Positions 24,026 to 32,181 of a DNA stretch of 64,000 bases are shown here, in pieces. Origin of the DNA: Streptomyces spirodelae (GTDB taxonomy: Bacteria; Actinomycetota; Actinomycetes; Streptomycetales; Streptomycetaceae); contig NZ_JAFFZN010000002.1 of the NCBI RefSeq assembly GCF_017676385.1, positions 310,001-374,000 on the forward strand, given 5' to 3'. Under the pieces are notes generated by a model. It was not told the DNA's origin. It searched no databases and worked only from the letters and a program-made list of their open reading frames with translations. The stretch's first letter is position 1; each line of letters opens with the position of its first letter. The translations under genes were made by a program, and so were the position numbers.

Positions 24026-25371
24026 CGGGAGCCCTCCCGCGCGTTCAGCCCGAGGGACTTCAGATCAGGCATCGTCCCCCGCTGGCCCGCGCGCAGCGCG
24101 TCCAGCACGGTGCCCCGCCCCTCGCCCACCCGCGCCAGCCGGTCCTGGACGGTCTTGAGCGTGGCCGTCATCCGCGGACCCCACTTCCACTGCCCGGAGA
24201 TGCGCTCGGCCTCCCGCCGGAAGAGGGGGTAGATGTCCTGGCCGCCGAAGTAGCTGGTGTCCATCGCCTTCCGGGCGACGGGAACCAGCCCGGTGGCCGC
24301 CGGATACGCGCTGCTCGTCCCGCTGGAGAGCCGGGCCTTGAGCGACTCGGGGCTGGAGACCTGCCACTCGATGAAGTCCATGGCCTCCTTGGGGTGTTGG
24401 CTGTCCTTGGTGACGGCGAACGTGGAGCCGCCGTGGGTGCCGACGCGCGGGCGCGCCAGGTCCCACCGGGGCATCGGAGCCACCCGCCACTTGCCTCTCT
24501 GGCCCGGCTGGGAGGACATCGTCCCGCCCGCGTCCCAGGCACCGGCCAGCTTGCCGAACACCGCGCCCCTGCCGACCTGCGCCGAACCCTCCTGGGTGTC
24601 GACCGAGTTGACGAAGACCAGCTTCTCGTCGATCAGCCGCTGCCAGTACGCCGCCACCTTCCTGGTGGGCTTGTCCGTCATGGAGACCGTCCAGGTCCCG
24701 CCGCGGGTGTCGAACCAGCGCGCCCCCGCCTGCCAGGCCCAGCCCGCCAGCTGGGTGCCGCCGTCGGTGGGGAAGGTGGCGATACGCGAGCCGGGCGCCG
24801 CGCGCTTGATCTTCCGCGCCGCCCGCTCGAACTGCGACCAGGTGCGCGGTACGGCGATGTCGTACCTCTCGAACAGGTCCTGGCGGTAGAGGAAGACCAT
24901 CGGCTCCACGTCCAACGGCACGCTGAACGTGCGGCCTTCGAACGTGGTGAGCGCCAGCGCCTGCGGCAGCAGCTTCTTCCGCAGGCGCTCGCCGACCAGG
25001 GGCGTGATGTCGCGGGCCACCCCGTCGATGGCGAACCCGGGTACCTGCGGGTACTCCAGGGTGGCGACGTCGGGCGCGTTGCCTGCGCGGGCCGCGTTGC
25101 TCAGCTTCGCGTACCCGCCCTGGTTGCCGGAGGGGATCTGCTGGAAGTCGACGTGGACGCGGCTCTGGCTCTTGTTGTAGGCGTCCACCACCTCCTGACT
25201 GCCGCGCAGCGCGGACCAGAACGTGATGTGGACGGGGCCCTTGCCCGGCCTTCCCGCCGCGGCCCCGGCCGCCGCCGAACCGTCGCCGGTGCAGGCGGTG
25301 GTCAGCAGGAGCGGGAATGCGGCCAGGGCGGTCAGGGCGGTGCGGGCGAACCGCGGGATACGGCGGTGCAC
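24022..25371 (-). CDS. Extracellular sugar-binding lipoprotein (ABC uptake)
   Basis: A 449-residue solute-binding protein (SBP family 1). The signal peptide has RR near the start, a hydrophobic core LTALAAFPLLLTTA and a lipobox with Cys at about residue 27 (TTACTGDGS), so it is membrane-anchored outside the cell. The mature body opens VHITFWSALRGSQEVVDAYN, and DVATLEYPQVPGFAIDGVARDI, YDIAVPRTWSQFERAARKI and HGGSTFAVTKDSQHPKEAMDFIEW are classic for sugar-binding proteins. The GTG at 25369-25371 follows AAGGAGG. It heads the operon with two permeases, the dehydrogenase and the DUF2264 protein. Its ligand is probably an oligosaccharide containing uronic acid, judged from the neighbours. Confidence 0.93.
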   Translation of the reverse strand: MHRRIPRFARTALTALAAFPLLLTTACTGDGSAAAGAAAGRPGKGPVHITFWSALRGSQEVVDAYNKSQSRVHVDFQQIPSGNQGGYAKLSNAARAGNAPDVATLEYPQVPGFAIDGVARDITPLVGERLRKKLLPQALALTTFEGRTFSVPLDVEPMVFLYRQDLFERYDIAVPRTWSQFERAARKIKRAAPGSRIATFPTDGGTQLAGWAWQAGARWFDTRGGTWTVSMTDKPTRKVAAYWQRLIDEKLVFVNSVDTQEGSAQVGRGAVFGKLAGAWDAGGTMSSQPGQRGKWRVAPMPRWDLARPRVGTHGGSTFAVTKDSQHPKEAMDFIEWQVSSPESLKARLSSGTSSAYPAATGLVPVARKAMDTSYFGGQDIYPLFRREAERISGQWKWGPRMTATLKTVQDRLARVGEGRGTVLDALRAGQRGTMPDLKSLGLNAREGSR

Positions 25372-25409
25372 GGTGGGGGCCTCCTTCGTGGGAGGAGGGG
25401 GACATCCGC

Positions 25410-25481
25410 ATCCTGAGCGCTCGAACGAAGAGGGTCAATGGATCGATCAGGAGAAAATAAAGCGGTCAAACGATCGTTCGA
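25410..25481 (-). promoter_or_regulatory. Promoter and operators of sugar-uptake operon
   Basis: On the minus strand TTGACC (complement of 25433-25438), 17 bases, CAGGAT (complement of 25410-25415) precede the binding-protein GTG by about 40 bases. An operator half TCGAACGA (25421-25428) lies in the spacer. A near-perfect 16-bp dyad TCAAACGATCGTTCGA (25466-25481) lies upstream. CGGTCAAACGA (25463-25473) recurs exactly upstream of the regulator gene. Confidence 0.75.
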
Positions 25482-25527
25482 GTCCGGGAGTTGGCTGCTC
25501 CCCTGCACGACCGGGGCCCTCGGCCCG

Positions 25528-26706
25528 CTACCCGGCGGCGCCCTCCGCCTCTGCCTCGGAGGCCGCCTCCGGGGCCGTCCGAGGGACCGCCGAGGCGACC
25601 CGAGCCGTCGAGCCCCGCACCTTCAGCTGGGGCAGCAGCTCGATCCTGCGCACCGCCTCCGGCGCCTCACCACGGGGATGCCGCAGCCGGCGCAGCAGCA
25701 GCTCGGCAGCTGCCCGGCCGATCTCCTCCTTCGGCGGTGCCACTGCCGTCAGCGGCGGACTGCCCAGCGCCGCCACCACGTCGTCGTACGCCACAACCGA
25801 ACAGTCCTCGGGCACCCGCAAGCCTTGTTCGCGCAATTGCTGAACCAGCATCAGCGCGTCCACGTCCGCGTGCAGCACGGCCGCTGTCGCCCCGTGCTCG
25901 CGCAGCACAGCGGGCAGATCCACCAGCGCCGCGGGGCGCCGGTCCGTGCCGTCGGCCGTGCCGTCGTCCAGGTCGTTGTCCGCGCCGTCCCGCACGCCCG
26001 CGCTGAGCACCACGGCCCACTCGGCCACCTCCGCGCGCTCGCTCGCGATCTGCGCGAACGCGGCGCGCAGCGTGCGGGCCGTCGGGCTGTCGTCCCGCGC
26101 CGCCAGCACGATACGGCGGTGCCCCAGCGACACCAGGTGGTCCAGCGCCAGATGAGCGCCGTACCAGTGGTCGCTGCGCACCGAGTCATGGGCGTGCAGG
26201 GGCGAGCCCGGCGCGGGCCGGCGCTCCATCAGGACGGTCGGCACGGGCAGCTCGGCCAGCCACTCCTCGTCCCGCACAGCGCTGGCTGCGGTCTGCCAGC
26301 GCGGCGACACCAGCAGCCCCCGCACCCCCTGCTGCACCGCCTGCCGGGCCATCGCCCGCTCCGCTTCGGCCCGGTGCGGGGCGATGTGCAGGGACATCCG
26401 CACACCCGCCGCCTCCAGCGCGTCCCGGGCGCCGCGCACCGCCTCGAACAGATACGAGTGGTTCTCCGGGACGATCAGACCCACCGCCGGCGCCGAGGCG
26501 TCGTGCTGTACCGGCACCGGAGAGAGGGAACGCGCCACCCCGTGCCCCCGCCGCAACTGCCCACGCCGCGCCAGCTCTTCCACGTCCCGCCGCAGGGTGA
26601 CGACGGAGACGCCGAGCTCCGCGGCGAGTTGGGTGACCCGCACCTCCCCGCGCGTACGGACCGCCTCCAGCACCCTCTCCCGCCTGACGGCGGCCCCCTC
26701 GCGCAC
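25528..26706 (-). CDS. DeoR-HTH / LacI-type sugar-responsive regulator
   Basis: A 392-residue hybrid regulator. The N-terminus has a DeoR-type winged helix (ERVLEAVRTRGEVRVTQLAAELGVSVVTLRRDVEELARRG, residues about 10-48) instead of a LacI headpiece. It is followed by a LacI/periplasmic-binding effector domain (AVGLIVPENHSYLFEAVRGARDALEAAG, ALDHLVSLGHRRIVLAA, CSVVAYDDVVAALGSPPLTAVAPPKEEIGRAAAELLLRRL). The GTG at 26704-26706 follows AAAGGG. It lies directly upstream of the sugar ABC operon, and the same 11-base motif stands before both, so it likely represses the operon and itself until a sugar binds. Confidence 0.88.
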   Translation of the reverse strand: MREGAAVRRERVLEAVRTRGEVRVTQLAAELGVSVVTLRRDVEELARRGQLRRGHGVARSLSPVPVQHDASAPAVGLIVPENHSYLFEAVRGARDALEAAGVRMSLHIAPHRAEAERAMARQAVQQGVRGLLVSPRWQTAASAVRDEEWLAELPVPTVLMERRPAPGSPLHAHDSVRSDHWYGAHLALDHLVSLGHRRIVLAARDDSPTARTLRAAFAQIASERAEVAEWAVVLSAGVRDGADNDLDDGTADGTDRRPAALVDLPAVLREHGATAAVLHADVDALMLVQQLREQGLRVPEDCSVVAYDDVVAALGSPPLTAVAPPKEEIGRAAAELLLRRLRHPRGEAPEAVRRIELLPQLKVRGSTARVASAVPRTAPEAASEAEAEGAAG

Positions 26707-26719
26707 GGCGGTAGCCCTT

Positions 26720-26730
26720 TCGTTTGACCG
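26720..26730 (-). promoter_or_regulatory. Autoregulatory operator of the DeoR/LacI hybrid regulator
   Basis: CGGTCAAACGA on the minus strand, 14-24 bases before the regulator GTG. It is identical to 25463-25473 before the transport operon and includes the half-site TCGTTTGA. Confidence 0.7.
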
Positions 26731-26845
26731 TTTCTCCCTACGATACGACCCCCCCTGCGGGGTGAGCGGAACGTAGGGGCCGAGGTTGCCGCCGAATCCG
26801 CTGGAAAAGCCGAGGTCCGGTCCGCAACCACAACGTCCGCCGCGG

Positions 26846-29839
26846 TTACCGCTGGCGGCGGACCAGTTCGTGGAAGAGGCCGCCCGGGTCGGCGAGGAGG
26901 GCGGACGGAGTGCCCTCCTGGACCACGCGGCCCTGGTCCATGACGAGCACGCGGTCCGCGTCCAGCACGGTGGACAGCCGGTGGGCGATCACGATGCGGG
27001 TGGCGCGCAGCTGACTCGTGGCCTCGGTGACCACCCGCTGGGTCTCGTTGTCGAGCGCGCTGGTCGCCTCGTCGAAGAAGAGCAGCCGGGGGCGGCGTAC
27101 CAGTGCCTGGGCGATCATCAGGCGTTGCCGCTGGCCGCCGGATACGGTGCTGCCGCCGTCGGAGAGCATGGTGTGCAGTCCCATGGGCATGGCCTTGATC
27201 TCGTCGGCGACTCCGGCCATCCGGGCGGCTTCCCACACCTCGTCCAGGGGGAAGGTCTCGGCGCCGCAGATGCACTCCAGGATGGAGCCGGCATGCGGCT
27301 GGGCGTTCTGCAGGACGACGCCGCACTGGCGGCGTACGGCCGACTGGTCGAGCGCCGCCAGATCCTGCCCGTCGTAGCGGACCTCCCCCGAGGTGGGCCG
27401 GTCGAAGCCGATCAGCAGCCGCAGCAGCGTCGACTTGCCGCAGCCGCTGGCGCCGACGACGGCGACGAACTCGCCGGGCTCGGCGCGGAAGGAGACGCCG
27501 TCCAGGACGAGTGGCCCGTCCTCGGAGTAGCGGAAGGTCAGCTCCCGCGCCTCGACGGCTCCCGACAGGGTGCCCGGCTGTACGCTGCCGCCCCGCACCT
27601 CTGGCAGTTCGTGCAGCACCGGCTTGATCTGCTCGTACATCGGCAGCACGGCGGCGCAGGAGATCAGCGCGTTGGTCAGCTGGGTGACCGACGTCAGCAG
27701 CATCGTCATCGCCGTGGTGAAGGTGAGGAACCCGCTGGGGGAGAGCGCGCCCCGCGCCGGGCCGCTCAGCAGGACGAACAGCAGCAGCGTGGCGAGCGGC
27801 AGATAGACCGCGTTGACGACGGTGCTCAGATTGCGGATGCGTCCGGCCCGGCGCTGGAGTTCCCGGCTGCGTGCGAACTCCTTGGCCCACGCCGCGTACG
27901 CGAAGGACTCGGCCGCGGCCACGCGCAGCTTCGGCAGGCCGCGCAGGGTCTGGAACGCCTGGTTGTTCAGCTTGTTGTTGAGCTTCACCAGGCGGCGCTG
28001 CCAGCGCAGCTGCCACAGTCCCGTGGCGGCGAACACGGTCGCGACCACCGCGAGGACACCGAGCGCGGCGAGGGCGAGCTGCACGCTGTAGGCCAGCAGC
28101 AGCACGAGATTGACCGCGGCGATGGTGCCGGACTGTACGACGATCGAGCTGATGCCCGAGAGCACCCGCCGGATGGCGCTGACGCCCATGGCGGCGCTGG
28201 CCAGTTCCCCGGTGGAGCGTTCGGCGAAGAACCGGGTCGGCAGCCGCAGCAGCCGGTCCCATACGGCCGGTTGGAGGCCGGCCTCGATGCGGCCTTCCAG
28301 TCTCAGCAGCGCGGTGTTCTGCAGCAGCATGAATGCGGCCGCGATCACCGCGGTGCCCATCAGCGCCGCCGCTGCCTGCACGATCAGGCCCTTCTCGGCG
28401 CGGGGCACGTACTCGCCCAGCACCTGCCCGGTGGCCACCGGCACCAGCGTGCCGAGGCCGATCGCGACCAGCCCGCTCAGCACCAGGGTGAGCAGGTCGC
28501 CGCGGGCGCCGTGCAGCGCGAAGCGGAGCAGACGGCGTGCGGGCAGCGGCTTCTCGGGCAGCGGCCGGTAGAACATCACGGCGCGGGCGGCGAGGGTGGC
28601 CGCGTTCTGCTTGCCGAGCCGCCAGCGGCTGCCGCTGCCGGGCTGTACCGCCTCGTACCGGCCGCGCCGCCACAGCAGTGCCACGGGCGCGCCGCTCGCG
28701 GCCCGGAAGCCGACCAGCGGACCGGTGTTCTCCTTCCACCAGTCGCCGGAGAGCTTCACCGCGCGGGTGCGCAGTCCCGAGGTGAGGGCGAGGCGTTCGA
28801 CCGGGTCCATCCGGTCGTCGGAGGAGAGTCCTTCGGGCGGCAGCCGCAGGGTGACTCCGGCCGCTTCGGCGACCGCCCGGCAGACGGCCACCGTGCTGTC
28901 GTCGGTCTGCCGGCTGCCTCGACTGCCGCCCGCCGACTTGTCGATCGCGGCGAGCAGCGCCTCGTCGGCCTCGGCGCGGACGTTCTCGCCCGCCTCCATA
29001 CCGGCTGCCGTACGGTCCTCGTGTGCGCGCTCCAGCCGGTCGATCCAGCGGTCCAGGGTCAGCAGCAGCCGGGAGAGCTGGTCGACCATGAGCTGCCAGG
29101 TCGTACCGTCGATCAGCAGTTCGGTCGAGCTGCCGTACCGTACGCTGCCGGGCGCCACGGGCATCCACAGGATGTCGTCGTCGGTGGCGGGCGCCTGCTG
29201 GTCCGCGTGCGGCTCGTGCCCCGGCTGCCCGTCCAGCGGCGCCTCGAACAGCACGCGCAGGCCGCGCCCGACACCCCGCGCGAACGCGTCCTCCAGCGGC
29301 CCGAGCACACCACCACTCTGCTCCCAGGCCCCGGCTTGGCCGCCGTACGCCGGGTACTGGCCGGTGTCGTAGGCGGGGTAGGAGCCGGTGTCGTAGGCGG
29401 GGTAGGAGCCGGTGTCGTACGCCGGGTACCGGCCCGTCTCGTACACCGTGTGGCTCCCGGTGTCGTACGGGTCCGCGGTGCCGTACCCGCCGAAGCCGCC
29501 CTGCGCGGCGGACTGGTGGAACAGCTCCATCAGGGGTATCCGGCGCAGCACCCCGCCGCGCACCGGACGGCCCACCAGGGTGTGCCGCGGTCCCTGGACG
29601 GGGCCGAGGAGCAGCGTGCCGGCCTCCAGCCGGCCCAGGAAGTGCCAGTGGCCCTGCCCGGCGACGTCCACCGCGAACACGTCCATCGCGCCCTCGGCCA
29701 CCAGCCACAGCACATGCGGCCCCTCCAGCGCCAGGCCGCTGCCGGGCGTGTGCTGCACCGCTTCGCCGAGCCGGCCGAAGTGCGCGACCACCACGTCGGG
29801 CGCCGCTGAGTGGTGCTGCGGGTCTGCCGTCGGATACAA
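26846..29839 (-). CDS. NHLM-type bacteriocin export ABC protein, permease/ATPase
   Basis: A 997-residue transporter subunit. Residues 1-110 resemble the small sensor-like N-domain of NHLM ABC proteins. Residues about 125-170 carry octapeptide repeats (YPAYDTGS). A long non-membrane region follows (to about 530), ending in ALLWRRGRYEAVQPGSGSRWRLG. Then comes a six-helix ABC exporter domain (LTLVLSGLVAIGLGTLVPVATGQ, FFAERSTGELASAAMGVSAI) and the ATPase: Walker A GASGCGKST, signature VSGGQRQRL, Walker B LLFFDEATSALD. No ATG lies near the conserved start; the TTG at 29837-29839 with AAGGAG upstream is chosen. It is last in the precursor-HlyD-C39 operon. Confidence 0.86.
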   Translation of the reverse strand: MYPTADPQHHSAAPDVVVAHFGRLGEAVQHTPGSGLALEGPHVLWLVAEGAMDVFAVDVAGQGHWHFLGRLEAGTLLLGPVQGPRHTLVGRPVRGGVLRRIPLMELFHQSAAQGGFGGYGTADPYDTGSHTVYETGRYPAYDTGSYPAYDTGSYPAYDTGQYPAYGGQAGAWEQSGGVLGPLEDAFARGVGRGLRVLFEAPLDGQPGHEPHADQQAPATDDDILWMPVAPGSVRYGSSTELLIDGTTWQLMVDQLSRLLLTLDRWIDRLERAHEDRTAAGMEAGENVRAEADEALLAAIDKSAGGSRGSRQTDDSTVAVCRAVAEAAGVTLRLPPEGLSSDDRMDPVERLALTSGLRTRAVKLSGDWWKENTGPLVGFRAASGAPVALLWRRGRYEAVQPGSGSRWRLGKQNAATLAARAVMFYRPLPEKPLPARRLLRFALHGARGDLLTLVLSGLVAIGLGTLVPVATGQVLGEYVPRAEKGLIVQAAAALMGTAVIAAAFMLLQNTALLRLEGRIEAGLQPAVWDRLLRLPTRFFAERSTGELASAAMGVSAIRRVLSGISSIVVQSGTIAAVNLVLLLAYSVQLALAALGVLAVVATVFAATGLWQLRWQRRLVKLNNKLNNQAFQTLRGLPKLRVAAAESFAYAAWAKEFARSRELQRRAGRIRNLSTVVNAVYLPLATLLLFVLLSGPARGALSPSGFLTFTTAMTMLLTSVTQLTNALISCAAVLPMYEQIKPVLHELPEVRGGSVQPGTLSGAVEARELTFRYSEDGPLVLDGVSFRAEPGEFVAVVGASGCGKSTLLRLLIGFDRPTSGEVRYDGQDLAALDQSAVRRQCGVVLQNAQPHAGSILECICGAETFPLDEVWEAARMAGVADEIKAMPMGLHTMLSDGGSTVSGGQRQRLMIAQALVRRPRLLFFDEATSALDNETQRVVTEATSQLRATRIVIAHRLSTVLDADRVLVMDQGRVVQEGTPSALLADPGGLFHELVRRQR
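29340..29470. repeat. In-frame 24-base tandem repeats (YPAYDTGS)
   Basis: Two near-identical copies of a 24-base unit plus several diverged ones inside the second exporter gene. They translate to YDTGSHTVYETGRYPAYDTG and following YPAYDTGS/Q units. The repeats keep frame and give a Tyr/Gly-rich flexible segment. Confidence 0.75.
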
Positions 29840-29844
29840 GTACC

Positions 29845-32181
29845 TCAGTGCTCCTTGACGAGGCGGGCGTACGCGCCCTGCGCCGCGAGCAGTTGTTCGT
29901 GCCGTCCCCGCTCCACGACGCTGCCGCGGTCCAGCACGACGATCTCGTCGCTGTCCCGGACGGTGCTCAGCCGGTGCGCGATCACCACACAGGCGCAGCC
30001 GCGCCGCCGCAGGTTGTCGATGATGACCGCCTCGGTCTCGGCGTCCAGCGCGCTGGTCACCTCGTCCAGTACGAGGATGCTGGGGTGCCGCACCAGCGCC
30101 CTGGCGATCTCCAGCCGCTGCCGCTGGCCGCCGGAGAAGTTGCGGCCGTCCTGCTCGACGCGGCTGTGCAGACCGCCGGGGCGGCGCGCCACGTCCTCGT
30201 ACAGCGCGGCGTCCCGCAGCGCCTCCTCGACCGCGTCGTCGGTGAGGGAGGGGTCCCACAGCGCCACGTTGTCCCGCACCGTGCCCTCGAAGAGGAACAC
30301 GTCCTGGTCGACGAACGAGACGGAGGCGGCCAGCGCCCCGCGCGGCAGGTCCTCCAGCCGCTGCCCGTCGATCCGGATGATCCCCTCCCACGGCGTGTAC
30401 AGGCCCGCGATCAGCCGTGAGACCGTGGACTTGCCGCTGCCCGAGCCGCCGACCAGCGCGATCTGCTGCCCGGGACCCACGGCCAGTGACAGCCCCGTCA
30501 GCAGCGGCTTGTCCAGCGGGCTGTAGCCGAAGGTGACGTTCTCCAGCGTCACATGGCCGGCCAGCCGCCGGGTGCTGGCGGCCGGTTCGCGGCGGGTGTA
30601 GAGCGGGTCGGCGGGGAATGCCTCCACGTCCTTGAGCCGGGCGACGTCGGCTGCGAAGTCCTGGATGCGGCCCGCCACCGAGTTCAGCCGGGTCAGGGGC
30701 GCGGTGAAGCTGGTGACCAGCGCCTGGAAGGCGACCAGCAGCCCCGCCGTGATGGCGCCCTCCACGGCGCGCATCCCGCCGATCAGCAGGATCAGGGCGC
30801 TGTTGAGCGTGGCCAGCGTGGGCGCGACCACGGCCAGCGCGGCGCTGGGAACCCCGAGCCGCTGCTGGGTGTCGAGCGTGGTGGCGTGCTGGCCGGCCCA
30901 GCGGCGGAAGTAACCGGCCTCGCCGCCGGTCGCCTTCATCGTCTCGATGAGCTGGAGACCGCTGTAGGAGGTGTTGGTGAGCTTGGCCCGGTCGGCGCGC
31001 AGCTTCTGCGTCCCGGTGGCCCGCAGCCGGACGACCACCCGCATCGCCACCACGTTCAGCAGCGCGATCCCCACGCCGACGAGGGTGAGTTGCGGATCGT
31101 AGGTCCACAGCAGCACCGCGTAGCCGACGACGACCACGGCGTCCACGCCCGCCGCCGCCAGGTCCCTGGCCAGGGTCTCGGCCACCGTGTCGTTGGACTG
31201 CAGACGCTGGACCAGGTCGGCCGGGTTGCGCTGCGCGAAGAAGGTGACCGGCAGCCGCAGCAGATGCCGCAGGAAGCGGGCGCTGCTGAGGGTGGAGGAG
31301 ATCAGCCGGGCGCGCAGCAGATTGCCCTGCTGGAGCGCGGTCAGTGTGCCGGTGAGCACGACGGCGGCGCCCATCGCTGCGAACAGCACGTCCAGCAGCG
31401 AGTCCTGCCCGCCGAAGACGAAGGTGTCGATGTAGGTGCGGCTCAGTGCGGGCACCGAGGCACCGACGACGACCAGCAGGAAGCTGGCCACCAGCGCCGC
31501 CAGCATCGCGCCCGAGGTGCCTCGCAGCCGCGCCGGGAGGGCGCCGGTGACGCTCGGCTTGCGGCCGCCGCGCCGGAAGTCGTCGGACGGTGCGAAGGTC
31601 AGCACCACACCGGTGAACGAGGTGTCGAACTCCTCCATGGAGACGAACCTGCGCCCGCGCGCCGGGTCGTTGATGTGCACACCGCGCCGACCGAAGCGAC
31701 GGCCCATCCCGTCGAAGACGACGTAGTGGTTGAACTCCCAGAACAGGATGGCGGGCGCGCGCACCTCGGCCAGTCCGGCCGGTTCCATCTGCATGCCCTT
31801 GGCCGTCAGCCCGTAGCCGCGCGCGGCCTTCAGCAGACTGCTGGCCCGCGAGCCGTCCCGGGAGATGCCGCAGGCGATGCGCAGCTCTTCCAGCGGTACG
31901 TGCCGCCCGTAGTGGCCCAGCACCATGGCGAGCGCGGCCGCACCGCATTCGACGGCCTCCATCTGGAGCACCGAGGGGGTGCGCACGCTCCTGGTGCGGC
32001 GCGGGGGCTGCGGCTTCGCGCCGCTGCCCGCGCGGGGCTTCCCGGCGGGGGCCGTGCGGGTCTTGCCGCCGGGGGCGCCGCGCCGCTGCGCCCGTACGCC
32101 CGGGGCGGGTGCCTGGCGGCCGCCGTGCCGGCGGCGCTGCTGCCGCTGGTGCGGGGGCCGGTCGTGCTGCGGTGTGCTCAC
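29845..32181 (-). CDS. NHLM-type C39 peptidase / ABC exporter
   Basis: A 778-residue peptidase-containing ABC transporter that cuts double-glycine leaders and exports the peptide. After a basic, disordered N-terminal tail (about 65 residues), the C39 domain shows Cys79 (LQMEAVECGAAALAMVLGHY), His152 (FWEFNHYVVFDG) and Asp172 (INDPARGRRFV), the complete catalytic triad. A six-helix transmembrane domain follows (about 215-480, with VTFFAQRNPADLVQRLQSND). The ATPase has GGSGSGKST, FSGGQRQRLEIARAL and ILVLDEVTSALD. The GTG start overlaps the HlyD gene stop by 4 bases. The cleavage substrate is presumably the 71-residue precursor upstream. Confidence 0.93.
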   Translation of the reverse strand: MSTPQHDRPPHQRQQRRRHGGRQAPAPGVRAQRRGAPGGKTRTAPAGKPRAGSGAKPQPPRRTRSVRTPSVLQMEAVECGAAALAMVLGHYGRHVPLEELRIACGISRDGSRASSLLKAARGYGLTAKGMQMEPAGLAEVRAPAILFWEFNHYVVFDGMGRRFGRRGVHINDPARGRRFVSMEEFDTSFTGVVLTFAPSDDFRRGGRKPSVTGALPARLRGTSGAMLAALVASFLLVVVGASVPALSRTYIDTFVFGGQDSLLDVLFAAMGAAVVLTGTLTALQQGNLLRARLISSTLSSARFLRHLLRLPVTFFAQRNPADLVQRLQSNDTVAETLARDLAAAGVDAVVVVGYAVLLWTYDPQLTLVGVGIALLNVVAMRVVVRLRATGTQKLRADRAKLTNTSYSGLQLIETMKATGGEAGYFRRWAGQHATTLDTQQRLGVPSAALAVVAPTLATLNSALILLIGGMRAVEGAITAGLLVAFQALVTSFTAPLTRLNSVAGRIQDFAADVARLKDVEAFPADPLYTRREPAASTRRLAGHVTLENVTFGYSPLDKPLLTGLSLAVGPGQQIALVGGSGSGKSTVSRLIAGLYTPWEGIIRIDGQRLEDLPRGALAASVSFVDQDVFLFEGTVRDNVALWDPSLTDDAVEEALRDAALYEDVARRPGGLHSRVEQDGRNFSGGQRQRLEIARALVRHPSILVLDEVTSALDAETEAVIIDNLRRRGCACVVIAHRLSTVRDSDEIVVLDRGSVVERGRHEQLLAAQGAYARLVKEH

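Noticed and set aside
26475..31948. Very long open frames in alternative phases and on the plus strand through the exporter genes (over 1000 codons)
   Set aside because: They are antisense or shifted shadows of the two ABC genes. They are Arg/Gly/Ala/Pro low-complexity, lack motifs and result from high third-position GC. Only the phase with Walker and C39 motifs is coding.
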